DNA from: Spirochaetota bacterium
GTDB lineage: Bacteria; Spirochaetota; UBA4802; UBA5368
DNA length: 13,571 nt
Direction of reading: 5' to 3'
Assembly: GCA_017998475.1 (NCBI GenBank)
Contig: JAGODA010000052.1
Location: 1 to 13,571, forward strand
The notes beneath the pieces are model-generated. The model did not search any database. It saw only the letters and a program-made list of their open reading frames with translations, and was not told where the DNA came from. The position numbers were made by a program, and so were the translations under genes. How positions within the stretch are numbered: position 1 is the first letter of the stretch; each line of letters begins with the position of its first letter. This document shows positions 1 to 6,313 of the stretch, one piece after another.

Positions 1-114
1 GACGGCCTCCACAAGGAATTCCTCCCTGAAATGAAACTGCTCAATTATCGATTCGACCAATACGCCGAATCGCATGGGCCTCTTCATTCTGCTTTCCTTG
101 ACCCTGAATTTCAT
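1..114 (-). CDS. DUF721/DciA-like protein, 5' part only
   Basis: Only the first 38 codons are in the window; the gene runs off the left edge. The ATG overlaps the recF stop codon as ATGA (111-114), so it is probably translated by coupling to recF. The visible N-terminus is basic and then amphipathic (MKFRVKESRMKRPM, then a helix ending FHFREEFLVEAV). This suits the start of the DUF721 family, related to DciA, which in many bacteria helps load or manage the replicative helicase. The assignment rests mainly on position: a DUF721 gene directly after recF and before gyrB is a common order in Leptospira and other bacteria. There is too little sequence to test the domain itself. Confidence 0.55.
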   Translation of the reverse strand, partial: MKFRVKESRMKRPMRFGVLVESIIEQFHFREEFLVEAV

Positions 115-1217
115 TCCACCCGCACGGCCCCGTCCTGTCCTATGGTGAACATCCTGGCGCCCTCAAATGCCACAGGGTCCAGCGACCCAGTGTCAACCAT
201 CGTAAAAATGACCTGGTTTCCTCCATGCAGGGACTTCACAAGGTTCTCCCTTCTTTCGGTATCGAGCTCTGAAAAAACATCGTCGATCATAACCACGACG
301 CTCTCCCCCGTGGCATCCTCGATAAAAAGACGCTCCGCGTTTTTAAAGGCGATCGAAGCGGTCCTCTTCTGTCCCTGGGAAGAACACACGGAAAAAAGCC
401 GGCCGTTCTCATGAAACAGTATGTAATCGTCACGGTGAGGCCCTGCGGTTGTTGTTCCCGCGGCGATGTCTTTTTTGCGTGCGTCAAAAAATTTCTCACG
501 TATCCGCTGTATCGTGATATCCCCGAAACAGCACTGGTAACACAGGGACGGAACCGCGTCACCGTCGGCTATTCTGTGATACGCTTCACGGAAAGAGGGT
601 GTAAACGAATCGATAAAATCCATTCTTTTTTTTACAATACCGAAAGAACTGACGGCCAGCATATCATCCCATACATCGAGCTCACCGGTGGATACTTTAC
701 GCTCCGCAAGCGCTTTCAGTAATCTGTTTCTTGAAGAGAGAATTTTCCTGAACTCTCCCAGCATGGACAGGTATTCACGGTCTATGCGCGCTATTATCGC
801 GTCAAAAAAACGCCTTCTCAGCTCCGGTGCCCCGGTAATAATCAATATATCACCGGGAGAATAAATAACAGTAAGAAGTCTGCCGAAATAATCAGAGGCC
901 CTGTGTATCTCGCGGCCGTCTACCTTGGCCTTCTTTCTCGACAATCCGGAAGAAGAGGAATACCCTATTTCGAGCTCCTTGAACGAAGAGTCGCCCGAGG
1001 AGAGCCTGCAGAAGTACGATTCTTCGCCCCATTTGACCATATCGGAATCGGAGGCGCCCCTGAAAGAACGAATATTGGCCGCCACCGATACGGCCTCCAG
1101 AATATTCGTCTTGCCGCTTCCGTTAGGCCCGACGATAAAATTGGTTCCCCTGGAAAATCCGATCTCTATACCGTCGTAGTTACGGAACCTCTTGAGTACA
1201 ATACCTTCAACGTACAT
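111..1217 (-). CDS. recF: DNA replication and repair protein RecF
   Basis: RecF is an SMC/ABC-type ATPase that binds gapped DNA and, with RecO and RecR, loads RecA at stalled forks. The 368-residue length is normal. The N-terminus (YVEGIVLKRFRNYDG) is the typical RecF opening. Walker A is GPNGSGKT at about residues 30-37. The ABC signature is SSQGQKR at about 279-285, and Walker B is VVVMIDD at about 307-313, followed by FSELD. It lies 54 bases downstream of dnaN on the same strand, with only a weak ribosome site (AAGG, 11 bases before ATG), so it is probably co-transcribed with dnaN. Its stop codon overlaps the start of the DUF721 gene. I see no missing catalytic residue. Confidence 0.96.
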   Translation of the reverse strand: MYVEGIVLKRFRNYDGIEIGFSRGTNFIVGPNGSGKTNILEAVSVAANIRSFRGASDSDMVKWGEESYFCRLSSGDSSFKELEIGYSSSSGLSRKKAKVDGREIHRASDYFGRLLTVIYSPGDILIITGAPELRRRFFDAIIARIDREYLSMLGEFRKILSSRNRLLKALAERKVSTGELDVWDDMLAVSSFGIVKKRMDFIDSFTPSFREAYHRIADGDAVPSLCYQCCFGDITIQRIREKFFDARKKDIAAGTTTAGPHRDDYILFHENGRLFSVCSSQGQKRTASIAFKNAERLFIEDATGESVVVMIDDVFSELDTERRENLVKSLHGGNQVIFTMVDTGSLDPVAFEGARMFTIGQDGAVRVE

Positions 1218-1271
1218 TTCCGCGAGCCTTAAAAGCCATACTGCTGAAGACCTTCGTTCTTCATACAGAAT

Positions 1272-2393
1272 CTACGAAGATTTGACCTGTATCGGCATAA
1301 TCACCGAGAGACAATCAGGATCCCCGTCCGGGATTATGGTAACAGGACTCATCTGCCCCGTAAGCCCGATAGATATGGAGTACGCATCTATCTCCTTGAG
1401 CGCGTCGGTCAGGAACTGCGCGTTAATACCGACCTGCAGGGTTTCCTTTGCGTTGGACTCTATCGCTATTTCCTCGCTCGATTCTCCGAGATCTGGTGTC
1501 TTGGCCTCTATGACCAGACTGTCCTTGTTAAAGCTGAGGATAATTTTATTCGCCGGTTCCCTGGTGAATACCATGGCCCTTCTGACCGAATCCATCAGGC
1601 GTTTCGTTTCGACAACGGCCGTTATACTCTGCTCTTTTGGAATTACCTGACGGTAATTCGGGAACTGCCCCTCGACAATGCGCGAAATAAGGTCCGTCTC
1701 GCCGATTTTGAAAAAACACTGGTTTTCGAAAAAGGAAAAACTGCACATGCCTCCGGACAGTAACCGTACTATCTCATTCACCGTTTTCAGCGGAATAATA
1801 ACGCCATCCGGGAGCTGAACTTCGTTCTCAACACTCCTCGTAACCATGGAAAGGCGCCTCGAATCGGTTGCCACCACCGTCACCCTTCCTTTCTGTTCAG
1901 ACACCATGTATACGCCGTTGAACACCGGCTTTATCGTATCTATGGCGGCCGCGTGCAGTACCTTCCTGAGCATATCTTTCAATACGCTCTGGCTTATCTC
2001 GACGGCGTTCTCTTCCACGAAAAAAGGTACCGCCGGGTATTCGTCTCTGGATGTGCCCACCAGCGTGTACCGGGCCTTAATATCCTTTGCCCTGGTCTTT
2101 ATATTCACCTGATAGGTATTGCTGACATCGACAACAACCTCGCCCTTTGGAAGTTCCTTCAATATGCTCGCAAAACGCTTTCCGTTGGCGGTGAGGGACA
2201 TATCGCCGTCAGCCACGGCGTCAAGACGTGTTCGAATACCTATTTCGTTGTCGGTCGATACTATTTCCAGGGAATCTCTGGTTATGTTGAAAAGACAGTT
2301 GGAAAGAACCGTGTTTACGTTCTTGCTCGATATTATCGAGTCGGCGATCATAATAGACCGCTGCAGGGAATCCTTGTCGATTGTCAGAATCAT
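1272..2393 (-). CDS. dnaN: DNA polymerase III beta subunit (sliding clamp)
   Basis: This is the ring-shaped clamp that tethers DNA polymerase III and many repair proteins to DNA. The 373-residue length and the three-repeat clamp layout fit the family. The N-terminal part carries the usual clamp pattern (NVNTVLSNCLFNI, then STDNEIGIRTR). The middle has VFNGVYM and VATDSRRLSM, which match the conserved GVL and TDGHRL stretches. The end, SVIMPIQV, matches the conserved MPM-type C-terminus that lines the partner-binding pocket. The ATG is preceded by GGAG with 6 bases of spacing. The gene follows dnaA across a 376-base origin region and precedes recF. Transcription may start from its own promoter in the AT-rich origin segment. 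Confidence 0.97.
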   Translation of the reverse strand: MILTIDKDSLQRSIMIADSIISSKNVNTVLSNCLFNITRDSLEIVSTDNEIGIRTRLDAVADGDMSLTANGKRFASILKELPKGEVVVDVSNTYQVNIKTRAKDIKARYTLVGTSRDEYPAVPFFVEENAVEISQSVLKDMLRKVLHAAAIDTIKPVFNGVYMVSEQKGRVTVVATDSRRLSMVTRSVENEVQLPDGVIIPLKTVNEIVRLLSGGMCSFSFFENQCFFKIGETDLISRIVEGQFPNYRQVIPKEQSITAVVETKRLMDSVRRAMVFTREPANKIILSFNKDSLVIEAKTPDLGESSEEIAIESNAKETLQVGINAQFLTDALKEIDAYSISIGLTGQMSPVTIIPDGDPDCLSVIMPIQVKSS

Positions 2394-2443
2394 ATCGGTC
2401 TCCGTCAGCAGAGTGTAATAGGAGCGCCGCAGGGCCCTGTTGT

Positions 2444-2480
2444 GACCGGCTCGGTATTACGGATTATGAATGTGCCGGTC
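2444..2480 (-). repeat. Inverted repeat in the dnaN leader
   Basis: GACCGGC (2444-2450) and GCCGGTC (2474-2480) are perfect 7-base inverted copies with a 23-base spacer. They lie between the candidate dnaN promoter and the dnaN start. A perfect palindrome, CAGGGCCCTG, sits next to them at 2430-2439. In dnaN mRNA these could form two hairpins upstream of the ribosome site. No U-run follows, so this is not an ordinary terminator. A leader structure or an operator are both possible. Confidence 0.5.
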
Positions 2481-2500
2481 GACAGGTGATAGTGCAGCAC

Positions 2501-2530
2501 TGTTATTATAAACATATAAATAATTAATTG
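2501..2530. other. AT-rich duplex unwinding element
   Basis: Twenty-seven of these 30 bases are A or T, the most AT-rich block of the intergenic region. It lies directly beyond the DnaA-trio run on the side away from the DnaA boxes, where melting would be expected to spread. Confidence 0.65.
2505..2510 (-). promoter_or_regulatory. Candidate dnaN -10 box
   Basis: The minus strand reads TATAAT exactly, 112 bases before the dnaN start. No good -35 hexamer lies 16-18 bases upstream (the best choices match only about half the consensus). The hexamer is inside the AT-rich unwinding segment, where chance matches are likely. If real, dnaN transcription would start within the origin. Confidence 0.35.
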
Positions 2531-2537
2531 TACTTCG

Positions 2538-2549
2538 TAATAGTAGTAG
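2538..2549 (+). other. DnaA-trio run (TAA TAG TAG TAG)
   Basis: Four consecutive trinucleotides of the form TA(A/G) are visible on the plus strand. They end 12 bases before an exact DnaA box in the TGTTGATAA orientation. The DnaA-trio consensus, read 3' to 5' as (G/A)AT on the strand bound by DnaA, corresponds to this pattern, and polarity and side relative to the box agree with Bacillus subtilis. The spacer (TGCCGTTGGATA) is GC-richer than its surroundings, also as described. Confidence 0.7.
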
Positions 2550-2561
2550 TGCCGTTGGATA

Positions 2562-2570
2562 TGTTGATAA
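2562..2570 (-). promoter_or_regulatory. DnaA box TTATCAACA next to the trios
   Basis: The minus strand reads TTATCAACA, one base from the classical TTATCCACA and a common strong variant. Its position next to the trio run makes it the likely anchor for the DnaA filament that opens the origin. Confidence 0.78.
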
Positions 2571-2615
2571 CTCAGAAACTGCTGAAAAATCCAGCGGTTA
2601 ACACCGTACCACACA

Positions 2616-2632
2616 TGTTGATAAAATCAACA
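2616..2632. promoter_or_regulatory. DnaA box inside a 17-base palindrome
   Basis: TGTTGAT (2616-2622), AAA, ATCAACA (2626-2632) form a perfect inverted repeat. The minus strand reads TTATCAACA at 2616-2624. The opposite half, AAATCAACA, is a two-mismatch box. Two DnaA molecules could bind here in opposed orientation. Confidence 0.65.
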
Positions 2633-2744
2633 ACTTAATGAGACATAAGAAAATTATGTAAATCCGCCATGCCGTTACCATACGGCGAAAAATAAAGGGA
2701 CGAATACACAAGCAATACAGATGAAAAAGAAGGATATACACCGG

Positions 2745-2753
2745 TTATCAAGA
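2745..2753 (+). promoter_or_regulatory. Weak DnaA box TTATCAAGA
   Basis: This has one mismatch to TTATCAACA, 17 bases from the dnaA stop codon. It is part of a 13-base element, CACCGGTTATCAA (2739-2751), that recurs exactly at 4115-4127 on the other side of dnaA. Confidence 0.45.
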
Positions 2754-2769
2754 GGATACTAACGGCAGA

Positions 2770-4104
2770 TCAGCACTTGAGCTCGGCAATCATGTCCTCG
2801 ACGCGCTCTTTGAATTCTTCGTCCTCTTTTATCATTTTCTCAACATTGTTCATAGCGTTAAGCACGGTACTGTGGTCCCTGTCGCCGAATTCCTTGCCAA
2901 TATCTATGGTTGTAAGGTCGGTCAGTTTGCGCGTGAGGTACATGGCGACAAAGCGGGGAAGAACAACGCGACTGTGCCGGCTTTTAGAGGTGAGGTCTTC
3001 GATGGAAACCTCGAAGCGTTCCGCTACCCTGGACATGATGTCGGCGGTGGATATCTTCTTCTGGGTGTCTTCGTCAAACAAATCCTTTAAATGCGTTTTT
3101 GCGTGCGCTATCGTGATTGGCTCGTTTTCGACGACAGCGACCATATTGAGACGAATGAGGGCGGCTTCGAGGGCCCGGATGCTCGACTTGATACGGCGGG
3201 CGATGTAATTAAGCACCTCGTCCGGGATGTTCATATTATCGCGCTCCGCCTTGTTGCGAAGAATGGCCTCGCGCGTCTCAAGATTCGGCGGCTGAATGTC
3301 CGCCAGAAGCCCCCATTCAAAACGCGTGCGGAGGCGTTCCTCGAGAGTGGAAAGCTCTTTGGGGGGGCGGTCGCTCGAAATTATAATCTGCTTCTTGTTG
3401 TTATGGAGCGTGTTGAACGTGTGGAAAAATTCCTCCTGGGTCTGCTCCTTTTTTTCGATGAACTGAATATCGTCGATGAGAAGCACATCTACGTTGCGGT
3501 ACTTGATCTTGAAACTCGTGATGGTATTTGTGCGTATGGCCTGAATGAATTCGTTAACGAACTCCTCGCTCGGGACGTACAGTACTTTGAGATACGGACG
3601 CTCCCTGAGTATGTGATGGCCGATGGCCTGCATGAGGTGTGTTTTACCGAGACCCGTGCCACCGTGGATGAACAGTGGATTATACTGTGTGGCAGGGGCA
3701 CGGGAAACGGAAACCGCGGCCGCGTGCGCCAGCTGATTGTTGGGGCCTATGACAAAGTTTTCGAAGGTGTAACGCGGATTAAGCCGCTGGGCCGAATACT
3801 CGGTACTGTCGGGGGGCCGTGCGGACTCGGCGTGCGCGGGCACCTCGGCGGCGATGGCGTGACCGTTTCCCGTTATGAATTCGCAGTAAATATTCTGGCC
3901 GGTGATCGCACCCAGAGCTGCTGAAATAATCGTGGAGTAGTTCTCGGAGATATGGCGACGGGCCACATCGTCGGGGACCTTAATTTTCAGGGTGTTGTTG
4001 GAAAGGGAAACGGGTTCAGTGTCCTTCAGCCACATATCAAAGGACTGTTTGTTTATGCTTGACTGAACGGACGTAAGAACCTTTCCCCATATTTCTTGTA
4101 CCAT
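2770..4104 (-). CDS. dnaA: Chromosomal replication initiator protein DnaA
   Basis: DnaA is the AAA+ ATPase that binds DnaA boxes, melts the origin and recruits the helicase. At 444 residues it has the standard four domains: domain I (about 1-75, IWGKVLTSVQ...SFDMWL), a short linker (about 80-108), the AAA+ core (about 110-330) and the DNA-binding domain IV (about 345-444). Walker A is GGTGLGKT at 148-155, Walker B is LLIDDIQF at 208-215, and SSIRALEAAL near 308-317 is the sensor II region. The signature that reads the DnaA box is GDRDHSTV at 407-414, with Asp in place of the more usual second Gly. The ATG has only a weak GGTGA ribosome site. Two DnaA boxes lie just upstream, which suggests autoregulation. 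It is transcribed toward the 2394-2769 origin region. Confidence 0.98.
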   Translation of the reverse strand: MVQEIWGKVLTSVQSSINKQSFDMWLKDTEPVSLSNNTLKIKVPDDVARRHISENYSTIISAALGAITGQNIYCEFITGNGHAIAAEVPAHAESARPPDSTEYSAQRLNPRYTFENFVIGPNNQLAHAAAVSVSRAPATQYNPLFIHGGTGLGKTHLMQAIGHHILRERPYLKVLYVPSEEFVNEFIQAIRTNTITSFKIKYRNVDVLLIDDIQFIEKKEQTQEEFFHTFNTLHNNKKQIIISSDRPPKELSTLEERLRTRFEWGLLADIQPPNLETREAILRNKAERDNMNIPDEVLNYIARRIKSSIRALEAALIRLNMVAVVENEPITIAHAKTHLKDLFDEDTQKKISTADIMSRVAERFEVSIEDLTSKSRHSRVVLPRFVAMYLTRKLTDLTTIDIGKEFGDRDHSTVLNAMNNVEKMIKEDEEFKERVEDMIAELKC

Positions 4105-4120
4105 AAAGACAATTCACCGG

Positions 4121-4140
4121 TTATCAACAAATGTGGATAA
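4121..4140. promoter_or_regulatory. Opposed pair of DnaA boxes upstream of dnaA
   Basis: The plus strand reads TTATCAACA (4121-4129), two bases, then TGTGGATAA (4132-4140), the exact complement of the classical box TTATCCACA. The pair ends 17 bases from the dnaA start codon, so it should lie in or just after the dnaA promoter. Autorepression by DnaA at such sites is well known in other bacteria. Confidence 0.85.
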
Positions 4141-4267
4141 CTTTGTTCATAAATTGAATACTGATTCGAGTATTGTTTGTATAATTTTATCTGATGCGTT
4201 TGGCGGACAGAAAGACGATAGAGAATCCCTTAGCACCGCGCTGCCCTTGCTCTAGTTTAGAGCGTAT

Positions 4268-4297
4268 ATTTTTGCAACCAATTAATTCTGCAAAAAT
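4268..4297. repeat. 9-base inverted repeat ATTTTTGCA/TGCAAAAAT
   Basis: ATTTTTGCA (4268-4276) and TGCAAAAAT (4289-4297) are perfect inverted copies. The 12-base spacer contains the palindrome AATTAATT. There is no U-run after the right arm and the stem would be weak, so it looks more like a dimeric protein binding site or an origin element than a terminator. Confidence 0.5.
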
Positions 4298-4366
4298 TCC
4301 GTCCCTGAAAAAAAAACCGGATTCTTGATAGCGCGGGGATAAACCGGTGATTTAACGTGCACAGTG

Positions 4367-4375
4367 TGTTGATAA
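4367..4375 (-). promoter_or_regulatory. DnaA box TTATCAACA, distal
   Basis: This is an exact match on the minus strand, about 260 bases upstream of dnaA. It has the same sequence as the boxes at 2562 and 2616. Confidence 0.65.
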
Positions 4376-4409
4376 ATACCCGATACGTGTTAAGAGAAGG
4401 AGATTTAGT

Positions 4410-4418
4410 TGTGGATAT
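4410..4418 (-). promoter_or_regulatory. Near-consensus DnaA box, distal
   Basis: The plus strand reads TGTGGATAT, one mismatch from TGTGGATAA. It lies next to the terminator of the downstream gene and forms the outer limit of the box cluster. Confidence 0.45.
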
Positions 4419-4420
4419 GT

Positions 4421-4457
4421 AAAAAAAGGGAAACGGCGGTACAGCCCGTTTCCCTTT
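4421..4457 (-). terminator. Rho-independent terminator of the CsgG-like/TPR gene
   Basis: AAAGGGAAACGG (4425-4436) and CCGTTTCCCTTT (4446-4457) form a perfect 12-base stem with a 9-base loop. On the minus strand it is followed by an unbroken run of seven T (4427-4421, partly within the stem). It starts 24 bases after the stop codon at 4482. It would insulate dnaA and the origin from transcription arriving from the right. Confidence 0.9.
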
Positions 4458-4481
4458 CACGGCATAAAATTAAAAGCTGTC

Positions 4482-6122
4482 CTACTGCAACTCGGAAAGG
4501 TTTTTCCTGTAATCGGCGTTATTGGGGTCCCGCTTGGCGGCCTCGCCATACCAGAAACGGGCGCTTGTGGCGTCATTCAGCTTGTTTCTGTACATCCAGC
4601 CCAGATATCCGGCGGGCCATGCATAATCGGGATGAAAGTCATGCGCCTGTCGGAGGTATTTAACGGCGTTTGCGTTGTCACCCGTCTGCGCGTAGCAGTA
4701 TCCGAGATTGGCGAGAGTGTAACGGTATTTCGGATCATATTTTAAAGAGACGAGATAATTCTTTATCGCGTCGGGATACTGGTTTTTAAGCAAATATATG
4801 TAGCCGATCTCGCTCCATGCGTTCGCGTAATCCGGCTTCACCTTGACGGCCTTCTGAAACTGCTCCATCGCCTCATCAAGCCTGTTGAGCCGACGATACC
4901 CGATACCGAGGTTGATTATTCCGAGGGGATAGTCGGGATATTTCTGTAAAACGATCTTGTACATCTCAAGGGCGCGCTCGAGCTGGTTCTTTCGGTCGTA
5001 TACCACTCCGAGATTCATGTAGCCGGTCTTGAATTCAGGATCAATCTCCACGGCCCTGGCGAAGGCCTGTTCGGCCTCATCCAGCTTTTTCTGGTCCAGG
5101 TAGATAACCCCGAGATTATTGTGTGCGTCGGTGAGGAAATTATTGAGGCGTATCGCCTTAAGAAGGTATTCCTCTTCCTTCGCGTCATCATAGCCGTATA
5201 TACGGCTGAGGAGAAAATATGCCTCGGCGTTGTTGGGATTGATCTCCAGGGCCTTGCGTGTCTCGTCCTCGCAGAGGCGCCATTTATTGGGATACTTCTT
5301 ATCGTCGGCCTCCTGGTAGTAGCGCGCCACCGAGAGGTGCGCCTCGTCGAGATTGGGACTGATCTCGATGGCCTTCTTGCTGTATTTGAAAGAGTTTTCA
5401 ATAAGGGAGGTGTCGATCTTGTTCGCGTAGTTGCGAAGCTCCCAGTAGCGCAGTGAATACGCCTTTCCCAGGCCGGCATAGGCGAGACTGTAGTTGGCGT
5501 CGATGCCGACGGCCTTGTTGAACATTTCGATGGCCTGAACGTAATTGAGCTTGTTCAGCAAAAATTCCTGTCCCTTGACATAGTATTCGTAGGCGCTGAT
5601 ATTGCTGGTAAAATTCTGCGTGATGCGGTTCTTGACATCCAGCGTGATGGCGATGTTGGTCTGGTTGATGATCTTCAGCGCGATTTCGTCCTGGAGCTCG
5701 AAGATATTGTCCATCACGCCGTCGGACTGTACCTGCTTGAGGATCTTGTGGCTTTCTACCTCGACGAGCTTGGCATTGATGCGGATACGGTTGCCGCTCT
5801 TCACGTAATTTCCGACCACGATTATGTCGGCGCCGAGTGCTTTTCCCGCCTTCTTCGCTTTGTTCTCGTCGAGCACCCCGGACTGGCCGAGCTGAACCTC
5901 GCCGAGCACCTTGTCGACGTTGACGCGGTCGATGACGATGTAATCCTGAACATTTTTCAACTTGTACGAGATGGAATCGGCTAGTCCTATCTCAAGCCAG
6001 GCGATGGATTTGTCCATGGTCAGGTTACTGAAGGAGGACACGCCGATCACCTTTTCGGCGAACAGAGAAACACAGAAAATACATTGAAACAGGAAGATAA
6101 ATGTGAAAGATATGAGCTTCAT
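4482..6122 (-). CDS. Secreted CsgG-like domain plus TPR repeat protein
   Basis: The chosen start gives 546 residues. Its ATG is preceded by AGGAG with 7 bases of spacing and opens a clear signal peptide (MKLISFTFIFLFQCIFC..., likely cut after LFA at residue 22). The frame is open further upstream, but that extension has neither feature. I see no convincing lipobox, so a soluble exported (periplasmic) protein is most likely. Residues 23-160 resemble the CsgG/FlgO/TolB-N type fold: IGVSSFSNLT, a VIDR...VLGE segment, and ALGADIIVVGNYVKSGNRIRINAKLVEV. Residues 176-540 are about ten tetratricopeptide repeats (AYEYYVKG, DAHNNLGVIY, GYMNLGVVYD, TLANLGYCYA and others), a protein-docking surface. It is a single-gene unit with its own terminator. 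The partner is unknown. Confidence 0.88.
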   Translation of the reverse strand: MKLISFTFIFLFQCIFCVSLFAEKVIGVSSFSNLTMDKSIAWLEIGLADSISYKLKNVQDYIVIDRVNVDKVLGEVQLGQSGVLDENKAKKAGKALGADIIVVGNYVKSGNRIRINAKLVEVESHKILKQVQSDGVMDNIFELQDEIALKIINQTNIAITLDVKNRITQNFTSNISAYEYYVKGQEFLLNKLNYVQAIEMFNKAVGIDANYSLAYAGLGKAYSLRYWELRNYANKIDTSLIENSFKYSKKAIEISPNLDEAHLSVARYYQEADDKKYPNKWRLCEDETRKALEINPNNAEAYFLLSRIYGYDDAKEEEYLLKAIRLNNFLTDAHNNLGVIYLDQKKLDEAEQAFARAVEIDPEFKTGYMNLGVVYDRKNQLERALEMYKIVLQKYPDYPLGIINLGIGYRRLNRLDEAMEQFQKAVKVKPDYANAWSEIGYIYLLKNQYPDAIKNYLVSLKYDPKYRYTLANLGYCYAQTGDNANAVKYLRQAHDFHPDYAWPAGYLGWMYRNKLNDATSARFWYGEAAKRDPNNADYRKNLSELQ

Positions 6123-6161
6123 GGACGATCTCCTGAATCCTGGTTTATTGCGCCCGCAATG

Positions 6162-6176
6162 CATGGCTGCGCCATG
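6162..6176 (-). repeat. Short hairpin in the leader of the CsgG-like/TPR gene
   Basis: CATGGC and GCCATG are perfect 6-base inverted copies around TGC, 40 bases upstream of the start codon. The remaining 191-base divergent intergenic region (6123-6313) must hold promoters for both flanking genes. I found only poor matches (for example TTGAAT and TTTATT, 17 bases apart, on the minus strand). Confidence 0.35.
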
Positions 6177-6313
6177 ACGGCGGACGCATAGAATACAATG
6201 GCCGCGAAATAAAATAAAGCATATTTTAACGTCTGATTCAAGCGCCATGTCCTTGGAAAAAATACGAATTGCGCCTGGAATTATAGAATGAACAATGACG
6301 CCAGGAGGCCGGT

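Larger units (their letters stand above)
2394..2769. other. Origin of replication, dnaA-dnaN intergenic half (incC-like)
   Basis: This 376-base stretch has no credible gene. On the minus strand, from dnaA toward dnaN, it holds a near-consensus DnaA box (2745-2753), an exact TTATCAACA box inside a palindrome (2616-2632) and another exact TTATCAACA box (2562-2570). A 12-base spacer follows, then a run of trinucleotides read as CTA/TTA (2538-2549), then an AT-rich block (2501-2530). Richardson and colleagues described this order (box, GC-richer spacer, DnaA-trio, AT-rich duplex-unwinding element) as the basal unwinding system of bacterial origins, and it matches the Bacillus subtilis dnaA-dnaN layout. 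The dnaN-proximal third carries a hairpin and a short palindrome. Function is inferred; the motifs are directly visible. Confidence 0.82.
4105..4481. other. dnaA upstream region, second origin half
   Basis: This 377-base stretch has no credible gene. From the dnaA side it holds an opposed pair of DnaA boxes (4121-4140), an AATACT/AGTATT inverted repeat (4157-4174), a tight hairpin-like repeat GCTCTA-GTT-TAGAGC (4249-4263), a 9-base inverted repeat (4268-4297), a run of nine A (4308-4316), an exact and a near-exact DnaA box (4367-4375, 4410-4418) and the terminator of the next gene. The dnaA promoter should lie here. The best guess on the minus strand is TAAAAT (4184-4189) with a poor -35 at 4208-4213, which I would not rely on. 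By analogy with bipartite origins, this would be the dnaA-upstream box cluster. Confidence 0.7.

Noticed and set aside
2405..2614. 69-codon minus-strand open frame across the origin gap
   Set aside because: It covers the DnaA box, the trio run and the AT block; the translation is low complexity (YYYYEV, IIYMFII) and has no ribosome site or family resemblance.
2670..2685. GCCGT/ACGGC repeat as a dnaA terminator
   Set aside because: The stem is only 5 bases and on the minus strand the T-run precedes rather than follows it.
3361..3367. Seven-G run in dnaA as a slippage switch
   Set aside because: dnaA is essential and phase variation is implausible; the run encodes Arg-Pro-Pro in a normally conserved region.
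3091..3924. 277-codon plus-strand open frame antisense to dnaA
   Set aside because: It lies wholly within dnaA and its composition is what the reverse complement of dnaA's codon bias would give; dnaA is unmistakable.
4180..4185. Perfect TATAAT on the plus strand
   Set aside because: No -35 at normal spacing and no plus-strand gene downstream; likely chance in AT-rich DNA.
4249..4263. GCTCTA-GTT-TAGAGC as a terminator on the plus strand
   Set aside because: The stem is short, the T-run is interrupted, and no plus-strand gene ends here. It may still be an origin structure.
4257..4460. 67-codon minus-strand open frame upstream of dnaA
   Set aside because: It starts inside the terminator stem and is rich in Phe from A/T runs; no ribosome site.
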